A stretch of 64,000 nt of DNA from Nageia nagi (taxonomy: Eukaryota; Pinophyta), in assembly GCA_050084985.1 (NCBI GenBank), contig JBITNC010000001.1:89714001-89778000 (forward strand). Reading direction: 5' to 3'. Position 1 is the stretch's first letter. Every line of letters begins with the position of its first letter. Below the pieces are notes generated by a model. It worked only from the letters and a program-made list of their open reading frames with translations, ran no database searches and was not told where the DNA came from. Position numbers and translations under genes: made by a program. Positions 11,318 through 22,539 of the stretch are shown piece after piece.

Positions 11318-12330
11318 GAGTCCAAATTGATTTACAATTTTCCATGCCAAAATTATTTAACATTTCATGTATATACTTCGCTTGAAAAATGAAAATATTT
11401 CCATTACCTTGAAATACTTCTATCCTAAGAAAATATTTCATCAACCCTGACCCAAATCAATCATATCAAACTCTCATCATAGCATGCTTGAAATCACATA
11501 ACATTTTATTGTTAGTTCCCATGTAAATCAAGTCATCAATGTAAATATATATAAGAAGACTGTCCACACCTTCCCTTTTGAAATAAAGAGTGGGATCATT
11601 TTTACTCTTCTTGAATCTGTAATTTTTAAAATATTTATCAATTGTAGAGTACCAAGCTCTAGGATCCTATTTAAATCCATACAATATTTATTTTTGAGTT
11701 TGTACACATTTTTCTCCTTAATTTCAATTTCATAACCTTGATTTTATTGTGCATAAACCTCTTCTTCAATGTAGCCATTCAAAAAAGCACTCTTCACATC
11801 CATGTAGTACACCTCCAACTATTTATTTGCAACCAATTAAAGAACCATCCTAATAGTCTATTATCTTGTAATAGGGGCTAAGTATCTTAAAATTCCATGC
11901 CATATCTTTGTTTAAAATGCTTTGTAACTAGTCTTGATTTATACTTTTGTATGCTTCCATCATTGTTATACTTTGTTTTAACATCCATTTTGAACCAATA
12001 ATCCCTTTTCCTTTAGAAAACTCCATTAGTTCCCAAGTGCTATTCTTTTTTATATGTTGAATTTCATTTTCCATTGCTTGCACCTAAACACAATTATTAA
12101 AAGAATCCTTAAAACAAGAAGGTTCTAAATCAATGGAAGATAATAAAGCATAATGCATCATCTCACCTTTGGATTCCTCTTCATCATCACCACAAACTTG
12201 TAGCTTCTCCATCCTAGAAATTCCTTTGTCCATTTCTTTTGATTGAATTCTTGTCAACCTTATTTTAAAATTCTTATCCATCATTTGGTTTGGTAGATGA
12301 TATTGCAATGTACTCTTCCCTTTATTTATC
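11318..12330 (-). pseudogene. Copia A reverse transcriptase (broken, split)
   Basis: Minus-strand RT of a Copia element. Readable parts in minus order are the RT entry segment (about 12080-11990), YYMDVKSAFLNGYIEEEVY with the first catalytic Asp (about 11830-11770), and the YIDD box (11532-11543). The fingers continue to the insertion point at 11323, and the next part of the domain is at 4509-4686 beyond the chromovirus. The segment 12084-12330 is the acidic linker between integrase and RT. Stops and small shifts are frequent. The YIDD motif itself is intact. Confidence 0.88.
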
Positions 12331-12408
12331 TTTTTCTTTTGGCTTGAAGAGGAGTCACTAGTTCTTAAATTGAAGTAGATTTAGTTGGAATTATAGCTGA
12401 CCCAAGAT

Positions 12409-13590
12409 TTATGTTTGCATTGGATCATATATATCAAAATAAACTACTTGAAGAGGATATGTGGCTCTCCATGCCTTGCCTTTTGGGTACTCAATCCTAG
12501 TATGCTTTCCCATCATACAAGTTCCACACACACCTTTGTGCTCTTCAATATTTGGTAGTAGATTTACTATACTTTGTGTATACAAAAACTTCAAACTCTT
12601 AAAATTAATGTGACCAAACCTTAAATACCATAGCCAATTCTTGTCTTCAAGTGCCAAATTTGCTAAGATGATACCTCCGTTGTTATTAAACATGAGGGGA
12701 AACATTTGTTTTAGACAATGGAACAATATTGACAACACGATTCCTATTTCCCTTGTCATAAATAATGTACTCATTATTTCTAAACACAACTTTGTAATTC
12801 TTTTCAATAAGGTGTCCAACACTTGAAAAATTATTCTTCAATTTTAGAGCATAAAAAATATCATTTATTCTTTTTGTACTTTCCATGGAACCTTTTCTAA
12901 CCACTTTTAAAGAATTATTATTTCCAAGCATAATTTTTGACTTGAAATTGTCATTAATATCATTAAATAAATTCATTTTTTCTGATTATATGATTAGAGC
13001 AACCAGAATATAAATACCAAAATTCATTGCTAGTATTTTCCACCATATAATTAGTTAAGAAAAGATTACATTGAGAGTCTTCATATTCACAAACATAATG
13101 TGTATTTTTATTCTTATTTTTAGCCTTTGACCAATGATATTTTGCAATGTGATGCAACTTGTGATAATTGTTACATTCAACCTTTTTTCCTTCCTCTTCT
13201 TGTTCCAGAATTAGAAGTCCCTATTCCTCTTCTTTGTCTACCTCTTGTGTAGTTCTATTTTATACCTCTTCTTCTACTTGAGTTGGGCTCAATCTCATCT
13301 TTTTTTTAAAAAAATTCAACTCTAAAGTAAAGGTAGTTCCATCTCCCTCTTTGTTTGTATATCTTAGTCTCTCCTCATGTTCCATAAAAGAACTAACAAG
13401 GTATTCAAAATCAAGTTTAGTCAAATATTTGCTTTCCTCTATGATTATTGCAACATGGTTCCATTTAGGATTAAATGATCTTAATACCTTTTTTACAACC
13501 ACCCATATTTCCAAAGTCTCTCCAAGAGTAGACATATTATTCATAAGATCATTTACTCTCATATAATAATCACTCACACTTTCAATCTCT
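12409..13590 (-). pseudogene. Copia A gag, protease and integrase N-terminus
   Basis: In minus order: gag (SDYYMRVNDLMNNMSTLGET … EERL, about 13577-13360), a degraded zinc knuckle (about 13190-13130), protease and integrase N-terminal domain. The protease active site reads YLYSGCSNH (about 13015-12990), with the catalytic Asp of D-S-G replaced by Tyr. The stretch with INDIFYALKLKNN and VGHLIEKNYKVVF is the usual protease-to-integrase spacer. The zinc-binding part (WYLRFGHINFKSL … CGTCMMGKH, about 12625-12500) has its first His changed to Tyr. Right after the first core Asp region (YFDIYDPMQT, about 12440-12410) the sequence passes into the pre-RT linker, so the rest of the integrase core is deleted. 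Confidence 0.86.
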
Positions 13591-14200
13591 TACTATTGAA
13601 TTCCACTCTCTTTCAGCAAAGCATAAAACTCATTTGATGTGTACTCTTCCCCTTAATATAAGGGAAGTAAATGGATGTGATAGCTAGTGGCATTCTTGAC
13701 TCGAGCCTTGAACTCTTTGAATAACTCAAAGGTCTCTAACTTTTCTCTCAAGAAATACACCAACATCTTTTGGGAGTAATCATCAATAAATAATATAAAA
13801 TATCGATAGCCATTATGGATAGCTTTAATAGGGTGCACATATAGAAATGAATCACATGAAGAGGTCCCTTAGCATGATTAGTGCTAGCCTCAAAAGGAAT
13901 TCTATGTGTTTTCCTGCAATGCAAGAAGAGCAAATAGATGTATGAGAAGTAAGAGAGAGAAATCCATGGACTATATTCTTCTTCTATAAGGTAATAATGT
14001 AGTTGAGATTCATGTGTCCATATCGTTGGTGCCATAAAGTGGTAACATCCGCAATACAAAGATTGAGTGTATTACTATTGGAAGCTACAACATCAAATAG
14101 GAACATCTTCTTAACTCCTATTTGCCAAACCACAATTCGATTGTTAGATTTATCTTGAAAGAGATAACACTTCTTCCCATTCAAAGTATCAAACTCCTCT
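13591..14200 (-). pseudogene. Copia B integrase fragment
   Basis: Minus-strand pre-integrase and integrase of a second Copia element. TLWHQRYGHMNLNYI (about 14045-14000) is the zinc-binding HH part, FILFIDDYSQKMLVYFL (about 13805-13750) follows the first core Asp, and EYTSNEFYALLKESGIQ (about 13640-13595) follows the second, whose own Asp is lost (Tyr). The sequence then stops mid-core and continues directly with Copia A gag at about 13590. No protease D-S-G motif was found between this piece and the gag at 14300, so that domain seems deleted. Confidence 0.82.
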
Positions 14201-14299
14201 TATTTAGTATTAACAACATTCCCTTATTGATATCCTTATTGTCTTCTATTTTTCCTTTATCCTTTGTTATTGGGAGGTGATCCTTTCTATTTTTTTTCA

Positions 14300-15110
14300 T
14301 TTAAAGAATATAAGAATATTGAGCAAAAGAGTTGTACACACAATCTTGCAATTCATGCCCTTTCATTCCGTAAATCAAGCAACATATTTTTGGTTTGTTG
14401 GGATCTTACGACTTGCCTTTTTCCTTTTGTTGCTTATTACCTTTGTAAGTGCATACCATTTCATGCTCATATTCATTCTAATTCTCATGGAAGACCTCCT
14501 CTTATTGCAACATATTCACCAACTCTTCAAAGTTTGGCTTCTGTTTAGTGATGTTCAAGGATGTCACAAAGATGCGGTAGGAATATGAGAGAGCTCTCAA
14601 GATAATGGGTATAAGGAGCCTCTAACACTTATAGGAAGGTACAAAGTTTCACAACTTGGTGAAAAAAATCCTAACTTCTCTCCACCTTTCAACTTCAAAG
14701 TATGTAATTGTATTGAAGATGAAGAATCTAATTTTGATTCTTTGATTCAAACACTTGTTGTGATTTATTTTCACTTAAACAACATCCTTGGAATCATTAA
14801 CATGGGGTTAGATATCATACAAGATTCCAAGGAGTATCATATATGCCTTTCTATTACATTGATCAAACTCTTTTTTGGATTTCAAATAATTTTTGAATAT
14901 TTCTCAGTCCCATAGGCCTTCAAATTCAAGAATGAATTGAATTTTTTTCTTCTAGGAAGCATAATTATTTCCTTTTAAGACTTGAGAGTTAGGAAGGAGG
15001 ATTTTTGGAGCTATTTGTGCTATTTTTACTAAGAAAATCAAGAAATCATCCACTTTTTGTAGATCCTATACAAGATTTTATGGGATTATAAACCCAATAC
15101 TATGAAATGG
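14300..15110 (-). pseudogene. Copia B gag fragment
   Basis: Minus-strand capsid-like gag. The N-terminal SW-type motif (YASWKKK in one frame, about 14985-14950) is followed by segments resembling KYLKSKKEFDQ and AYMILLGIL (about 14890-14830) and later by a region with ELVNMLQ (about 14530). It ends in a knuckle-like CCLIYGMKGHELQDC (about 14395-14350), where the second Cys of CX2CX4HX4C is Tyr. Many stops and shifts are present. The overlapping + strand open frames here are antisense to this gag. Confidence 0.7.
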
Positions 15111-15544
15111 ATCTTGATTCGATATTAATGTGAGAAAATTCCAATGAAAAATGATAACAAAATTTACTTTTACTGGTCCTAAGGTGATTTGTTTTCCAAA
15201 TAAATTTGTTCATATTTTCATTCATTGAAAAAGTATTTCACACTTGTCACTTGTCTGCAGAAGGATTACTGAGCATCTAAATTACTTTGACCTTATATAT
15301 TCACACACACCTTTTTTCACACATATTTCTCTTGGAGAGAATTAAGCATTAAAAAATAAGTAATATGTAGGTATAGTGTATGCACAACAACAAGTAGTAT
15401 GCAATTCTGGTGTATGCACAACATATAAGAAAACTAGCATAGGATTCAAAATAGAGACCCTTTCTCCTCCCTTAGCTTTAGATCTTTGTAAGAAAAAACC
15501 TTCAAAAGTGATTGGAAGAAAGGAATGATTTTCCTACATGATGT

Positions 15545-15556
15545 GCTCTAATACCA
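15545..15556 (-). promoter_or_regulatory. Primer binding site of Copia B (tRNA-Met type)
   Basis: The minus strand reads TGGTATTAGAGC, one base from the canonical TGGTATCAGAGC. It sits upstream (in minus sense) of the Copia B gag and marks the 5' LTR edge just to its right, although the LTR itself was not delimited. Confidence 0.7.
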
Positions 15557-16139
15557 TAATATATTTGAATGAGAGAGTTGATCTATTACATTCATTAATC
15601 AAGTATGAATATAAGAGAGAAGAACTAAAAATAGATAAGGAATAACACACTTCTAAAAATAATCACTAACCTAAAAATAACCTCTATTCCATAATTAGCA
15701 TCTAACCTATAATTAACCTCCATTCTATAACTAACCTCTATCCTATAATTAACATATATTCTATACTTATCCTCAATGTATTAGTATTTTGACTAGAGAA
15801 AATCATAAAATCTTAAGGATATGAGACTTTGATTACCATTTTGGTTAAATAAAGAAAAATGGCTAAGGTGGTGTGGAACTTTAGTGATTGATCAAGTCAT
15901 GATAATCCGTAAGATTATCAAGAATTTTGGTGAAATATGATCTTAAGAAAGGACCTTTACTATTGAATTGTCATATGTGAGAATCTGAGATTAAAATCTA
16001 TAGGATAAGAGGGCATAATTGACTTGTGTAATCCAAAATATGTGATTCAATATGTGCAATATTTATACAAACATCCCTAGTAACCAATTGTTTGAAAGAG
16101 GTATAAATATTCCTTCTTAAGGGAAACATAAAGTGTGAC
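15557..16139. other. Probable remnant of Copia B 5' LTR; no gene
   Basis: The position next to the PBS implies a 5' LTR here, but no second copy was found to define it. At about 15655-15775 a short degenerate tandem repeat is visible (AACCTATAATTAACCTC-like unit of about 25 bp, four to five copies). The remainder is AT-rich with no coding frame. Confidence 0.4.
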
Positions 16140-16970
16140 CTTTATGTAACACCTATGCACTCTTTTGATTTAGTTTTGGGCATGGTTTGGTTGTGAAAGC
16201 ATAAAGCATTGGTATATTTCCAAGAGAGTTGTTAAACTTCTTGATTAAAGGCTTGGTTAGATGGAGACTTTTCAACAAGTGGAAAGTCTTCTAATCTTAG
16301 TTAACAATTTCCTTATAGTTGAAAAGAGTTGTTAGAAAATGGGACTTATGTATGTTGCAAAAATTAATAGGAAGGAAGACAAAGACGATGAAGAATGATT
16401 GTTCTCAATATGGCTACTATTATAAAATTATTAGCATGTGTTTCACAAGGAGTTATCAAGAATATCCCTTTAATAAGAATTCAATTTCTCAATCGAACTA
16501 GTTCCAAGGGTAGAATCTATATCAAGTACTCTCTATCAAATGATAATAATCGAGGTGTAGGAAGTTAAGGTACAATGAAGGGATTTTTTAGAGAAACATT
16601 TGATCAAACCAAGTGTTTCTTAGTGGGATGCCCTATGTTACTTGTAAAGAAAAAAGGTAGAACTTTGAGGTTATGCCTAGATTATATAATGCTTAATAAG
16701 GTCACTATTAAAAATAGATACTCATTACCTCAAATAAATGATTGATATGATATAATCAATAAGGTCACTATAAAATATAGATACTCATTACATAAAATAA
16801 ATGATTTATTTGATCAACTAAAATATGCTATAATATTTTTAAATATTTATTTGAGATTTGAGCATCATCAATTGAGAATAAAGGAGCTAGATACCTATAA
16901 AACAACATTCAAAACTAGGTACATGCATTATGAATATTGTTGTGTATTTAATAATTTTTAATCTATTAAA
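16140..16970 (+). pseudogene. Gypsy protease-RT fragment with internal duplication
   Basis: Plus-strand scrap of a Ty3/Gypsy pol. HSFDLVLGMVWL (about 16160-16195) matches the end of the protease. [19 protein letters not shown] (about 16630-16690) and NIYLRFEHHQLRIKELD (about 16840-16890) match RT before the catalytic DD. Between them the codons around [15 protein letters not shown] occur twice: a 63-bp (21-codon) unit at 16695-16757 is repeated at 16758-16820 with a few differences. The domain is cut after YMHYEYC (about 16940), before the catalytic box, and no LTR is attached. Confidence 0.8.
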
Positions 16971-17502
16971 AATTCAATCTTTTTTTACATATTTGAAATC
17001 TAATTATTTAGATTTTGACACTACAATTGGAATCATCAAAATCTGAATTATTTTGATCAAGATATGTGCTCTTGAAATTTGGATGTAGTATATACATTAA
17101 ATATACGTGAAATTTCAAAGTTGTCAAAACTAAAATTTTATGACTTTTTTGGATACCCATTTTTGAGATCTTTCTGATGCTTTTTGAATTGTAAAAATCA
17201 AGGTAATATGCAAAAGTTATGGCCATTTTAATTTTTGGTGGATCCCACCTTGCTATGTCATCTTGCATCATCTTACCTACCAAAAATCCAAAATTTTGAA
17301 ATTTTTATTTTAATATTTTGATAAAAAAATTCAAAACATTCATGCCAAATAGCTTTTTAACATAATTTGAATAACTAAAAATAGATTTATATTTTAAAAG
17401 TTTTGGTATTTTAATTTTTTTTTTGTGAGGGTCCCACTTTTCAATGTAAGATACCAGAGGATCATGCTGACACATGTCACTTGCTTAAAAGAAGCATGTG
17501 CA
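16971..17502. other. AT-rich unassigned DNA
   Basis: Homopolymer-rich AT sequence between the Gypsy scrap and the minisatellite. A minus-strand open frame at 17008-17283 shows no recognisable motif. Nothing was identified. Confidence 0.5.
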
Positions 17503-17666
17503 ACCATGTCATCTTATTTGCCACATCATCTTATTTGCCACATCATCCTCATTACCACATCATCATATTTGCCATACCATCAAAATTGCCACATCATCCA
17601 ATATTATATGTCACCCAATATGCCATGTCATCCCATTCGCCATGTCATCCCACCACCATATCACCC
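17503..17666. repeat. Minisatellite, 17-bp unit (left block)
   Basis: Tandem repeats such as GCCACATCATCTTATTT with a period of about 17 bp. The block is cut by a solo LTR at 17672 and resumes at 18177, so it is the left end of the main array. Confidence 0.9.
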
Positions 17667-17671
17667 CATAT

Positions 17672-18171
17672 TGTTGGAATGTATAATGCATTATTGTAAA
17701 GGTTTTATAATAATTTTCTATGTAAGTTCACTAATACTTAAGGGTATCATTTGATACCTTAAGTATTTAAGTGAGTATGATAATGTAACTTGTCCTACAC
17801 TCCATGTCATGAGCATGCTTCTTGGGTAAAAGGATGTGCATGTCATACTTTTGTACATTGGATAAAAGGGTGATCTAAAGAGGGATTTTGGCCTATAAAT
17901 AGAAGGCTCCCTCTTTGTGATCACACACCAATTTGTAGAGTAAAGTTATGCTATAGGATAGTGCTTAGAAGTTGGATTAGGAGGATTGTAAGAGAGTTGT
18001 ATTTGTGATTGAAGTAAAGATCTAGTTAGTGGATGTACTCTTAGTTGGAGGAACCACTTATATCTTGTGTTACATTGTGAGATTGCTTTGTGAGTTTGTT
18101 AGTTGTGTTTATGAGCTTTCATGTGATCTTTGGGAGATTAGAGTTGTTCATGTTATAGTTCAATTCTGTCA
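17672..18171 (+). repeat. Solo Copia LTR inside minisatellite
   Basis: A 500-bp LTR starting TGTTGGAATG and ending TTCTGTCA, of the same family as the Copia C LTRs. It is flanked by a perfect 5-bp duplication, CATAT, at 17667-17671 and 18172-18176. A TATA box (TATAAATA) is at 17894-17901, and a U3 inverted repeat is at 17733-17767. There is no PBS or internal sequence on either side, so this is a solo LTR left by recombination between the two LTRs of a former full element. Confidence 0.94.
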
Positions 18172-20632
18172 CATATACTATGTCATCTCACTACCATGTC
18201 ACCCTATATACCATGTCATCCCATGTGCCACATCACCCCATATATTTTGTCATCCATAATGCCACATCATCTACATTACTACATCACCCACAATGTCATG
18301 TCACCCACACTCACCATGTCACCCACAACGCCATGTCACACATAGGTCCACATCACCCATAGTGCCATGTCACCCACATGACCATGATACCCACAACACC
18401 ACATTATGCATAGTGCCACATCATCCATAGTGCCATGTCATCCCTTGTACCATGTCATCCATATGCCATGTCATTCACATTGCTATGATACCTGTAATGC
18501 CACATCACCCACAATGCCATGTCACCCATAGTACCATGTCATCCCTTGTGTCACTTCATCCATGGTACCACATCATCCATGGTGCCATGTCACCCTTGGT
18601 GCCATATCATCCCTTGTGCCACATCATCCATGATGCCATGTCACCCATAGCACCATGTCACCCATAGCATCATGCCACCCATAACACTACATCATCTCTA
18701 GTGCCACATCATCTTTGGTATCACATCATCTCTAGTGCCACCTCATCCCTTATACCATGTCATCCATGGAATCACCCTTGGTGCCACATCATACCTTGTG
18801 CTACATCATCCCTTGTACCACATCATGCATGATGCCACATCATCTTTGGTATCACATCATGCATGATACCACATCATCTTTGGTACTGCATCATGCATGA
18901 TGCCACATCATGAATGATTTCACATCAATTATGGTGTCATATCATGCATCATACCACATCATCTCTGGCACCACATCATGCACGATGCCATATCATCTCG
19001 AGTTCCACATCATCTCTTGTGCCATGTTATGCATGATGCCATGTCATCTCTTATGCTATGTCATGTATGATACCACATCATTTATGATGCCACATCATGC
19101 ATGATACCATATCATCTATGGTGCCACATCATCCATGATACCATATCATCTCTAATGCAACATCATCCATGATGCCACATCATCCGTGATGTGACACCAT
19201 CCATGATATCACATCACCCATAATGTCATGTCATTCACAATGCCATGTGATTTTTGGTGCTACATGTTCTTTGGTGCCACATCATGCATGATGCAGGTCA
19301 TGTACGATGCCATGTTATGCACAATACCACATCATTTGTTGTGCCATATCATCCATGATACTCCATCGTCCATGATGCCACATCATCTATGACATCACAT
19401 CATCTCTAGTGCCACATCATGCATAATGCCATATTATCTTTGTGCCATGTCATCCATGATGCCAATCATGCATAATGTCACATGATATCTGTGCTATGTG
19501 ATATCTGGTGCCATGTCATGCATGATGCCACATCATTTCTAGTATCATATCCTCTCTAGTACCACATCATCTCTAGTGCCATATCATCCATGATGCCACA
19601 TCATCTTTGATATCACATAATCTCTAATGCCATGTCATCCATGATACATGATGTCATGTCATAATGATGCCATGTCATCTCTTGTGCCACATCATCCATG
19701 ATGTCACATCATGCATGACACCATGTTATCTTTGGTGCCACATCATTCACGATCCCACATCATCTATGATGCCCATCATGCATGATACCACATCATGCAT
19801 GATACCACATCATGCATGATACCACATCATCTCTAGTGCCACATCATCTACGGTGCGACATCATGCATGATGCCATATCTTCTTTTAGTACCATGTCATG
19901 CATGGTGCTACATCATGAACGATGCCACATCATCTTTGATGCCCACATAATCTTTGATGCCACATCATCTCTAGTGGCACATCATCCATGATGTCATGTC
20001 ATGCACAATGCCATGTCATCTCTGGTACCATCGTCATCCATGATACCATGTAATGCATTATGCCATATCATGCATGATGCCATGTCATCTTTGGTACCAT
20101 GTCATCCATGATGCCACATCTCCAAAATGCCAAATCATCCATGATGCCACATGATCTTTGGTGCCACATCATGCACGACACCATATCCTACACGATGCCA
20201 TGTCATTTATGGTATCACATCATCTCTGGTGCCACATTATCTTTGGTACCACATCATCCATGATGATATGTTATCTCTGGTGCCATATCATCCATGATGC
20301 CATGTCATCCATGATGCCAATCATGCATGATACCACATCCTCTCTCGTGCCATGTCATCTTGGTTCTACATCATCTATGATGCCACATCATACACAGCAC
20401 CAGTCATCTTTGGTAACACATCATGCACGATGCTACATCATCTTTGGTGCCATATCATACATGGTACCACGTCATCTCTGGTGCCACATCATCTACAATG
20501 CCATGTCATGCATGATGCCATATCATCTCTAGAATGATGCCACATCATGCACAATACAACGTCATTGTTGGTACCACATCATGCACGATGCCACATTATG
20601 CATGACACCATGTCATGAACGATGCCACAGTG
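18172..20632. repeat. Minisatellite, 17-bp unit (main block)
   Basis: About 2.4 kb of tandem repeats with a 17-bp period. Typical units are GCCACATCATGCATGAT, GCCATGTCATCCATGAT and GCCACATCATCTCTGGT. There are roughly 140 copies, with occasional 1-2 bp length changes. Many units contain the palindrome ATCATGCATGAT. Variants at two places form sets (CACATC, CATGTC, CATATC and rare CACGTC; CATGAT, CACAAT and CACGAT). This fits decay of two ancestral CpG sites per unit. Open frames here, up to 124 codons, are a by-product of repetition. Confidence 0.95.
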
Positions 20633-21652
20633 ATCCCCATTTTTTATTTTTCTCTATTCTTGTCTAGAATAGATTATTACAGAATAGAAATAACAAAGAA
20701 TAGATCGTTACATAATACTCCTATAGACTTGCTCCCATAAACTGAATTCCATCAAGCTCTCGTGATGAATTCCATTAGGCTCCCACGATGAATTCCATCA
20801 GGCTCCACGATGGTAAATTTTCTGTAGGCTCCTACGAACTCAATTCTGCTTCCATGATGGTTTGAGAGTCACCTGATTTTCACGGAAATATCCATGATGA
20901 ATTCTCTGTGTGATTAGGGTTTTTTTGCGATGACAATCATCTACGAAGATTTTTCGCCATAGATCCGGATGACTAGGGTTTACTCTTTCGCGATGATTCT
21001 CTATCTTCTACGATGAATCCGTCATAGATCCGCACATCTAAGTTCTTTGCAAGGAGAAATTTGAAAGTCAATGATTCTAGATTTCTCTGGCGAGAGTTTC
21101 TCTCATTATGAGTTTCTGTGGCTCTCGCGATGAGTTTCTCTGCTTTGAATTTCTTCCATGTGATCTTTTGCAACCTTCCACATGATCTTCTGCCGCACAA
21201 TCTATGATCTTCTTTCGTGCGATCTGATTCTTGTGTCCACGATTGATTTTTCTTTGTGAATCATATTTTTGCTTGCATGAATTGAATATTTTTGCTCGTG
21301 TTCCTAATCACATGAATTTCCTGCACCTTGCTGCATAATACCTACACCTTTCCATCTGTCGCAAGAGCCTACCTCATGAAACCTACAATCTACCGTGTGA
21401 AACCTGAACGCAGTAATCTATCATGCGAGACCTTGCCGTGCGAGACCTGTACCCATCCACGACCACCCTACCGTGCAACCTCACTCATCTAGTGAGCGCC
21501 CTATCGCCCACATGATCTACACTCTGTCGGAAAGATAAACTATTCTGCCCCATGATAGAAGTTTATTCATCGTCAAAAGTGGCAAATTACACTACAATTG
21601 ATTATACCCCTCTCAGGGCGATGAATTTTGCATCAAAAAATAGTCTCCTTTC
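20633..21652 (+). other. Probable 5' untranslated region of LINE
   Basis: The composition changes abruptly: more GC and many CpG (CGATGA, CGTGCGA). The first 250 bp contain short repeats of the type CTCCACGATGAATTCCATCA. It lies directly ahead of the LINE ORF1 and follows the minisatellite, which fits a LINE 5' UTR. The exact left edge was not fixed. No coding frame is supported. Confidence 0.5.
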
Positions 21653-22488
21653 ATGCAGCAGTCTAGAACCGCTCCGTTCTTTGCCTCTGATATGTGGCTT
21701 TCATCCATTCCTTTCCCAGAACATCTGACTATCCAAATTGGAGAAAGCAAATTAGAAATTGTTGGAATAGGTTTCCTACCTCCTTACAACCAATTCAGAA
21801 TAACAATCCCTCATCGTTGTACTTCAAGGATAATTAAAAGATCACAACACCAGTCTTAAAAACATAGATTTGTGCGCAATGTTAGCCTCTTCTCTCTCAT
21901 CTCAAATGAGAACATTACAATTAGAGCAATCTTCCACGATAATTAGACTCTTTCCCATGTCCATTGACACTCTAAAGGCAGAAATGGCTACACTCAGAAA
22001 TGAGATTCTCACAAAAAACTTCCTATTCAGATACAGTTCAAGGTTTTGGGGAGCCTACCCCACTCATTGAATCTGCAGTTAGGGAGCGATTTGAAGAGGT
22101 GAATCGAAAATAACATAAAAATATGAATCTTTGTATTAGAGGCCTATCGAGATCAACCCCACCGAGACAACATCAAATTTTATACATATAAAATTGAATT
22201 TACTAGATATATCTATTGTGCATGCCTGGCTAGCAAAGGATTCATCCTTGTTCATGCATTTTCACTCAGTTGAAAATAGACTCTCTATCTTACGGGCCAA
22301 AAAGATTCTTCCTACTTTACTAGATTGCATCTACAAATATGAAGATCTCACACGTATGCAAGCCCAAGAATTTGCTACAAGCTAGGAAGGAAGTTGCAGA
22401 AGCAAGAAAATTGGTTAAGTGGGCTGTTATTCAAAATTATCAAGCTTGGATCAAAGATTACCCTTCTATGGGATGGTCCAAAGCTTGA
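21653..22488 (+). pseudogene. LINE ORF1 (broken)
   Basis: First open frame of a non-LTR retrotransposon, expected to encode an RNA-binding chaperone. The N-terminal part from ATG 21653 has no clear domain. A short coiled-coil-like stretch (about 21930-22010) is followed by RERFEEVNRK … NLCIRGLSRS (about 22080-22155). The C-terminal block has SSLFMHFHSVENRLSILRAK and KYEDLTRM (22235-22365), continuing to KWAVIQNYQAWIKDYP and a TGA at 22486-22488. This C-terminal arrangement (RAKK … EDLT … KW) is typical of ORF1 proteins of L1-like LINEs. Stops and shifts interrupt it several times. Confidence 0.75.
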
Positions 22489-22539
22489 CCCCCATATCCT
22501 CTATTACCAAATGATGCCCGTAGAGAGTCCCTTCAGATT

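Noticed and set aside
14264-14588. Two overlapping + strand open frames of about 100 codons
   Set aside because: They are antisense to the Copia B gag, which has recognisable motifs including a zinc knuckle remnant.
17425-20537. Several open frames of 60-124 codons within the minisatellite, rich in His, Met and Ser
   Set aside because: They follow the 17-bp repeat in all frames (51 bp gives 17 codons) and have no start context or unique sequence; open only because the unit lacks stops.
18172-20632. CRISPR-like array
   Set aside because: The 17-bp units are contiguous with no unique spacers, in a eukaryotic retrotransposon-rich context.
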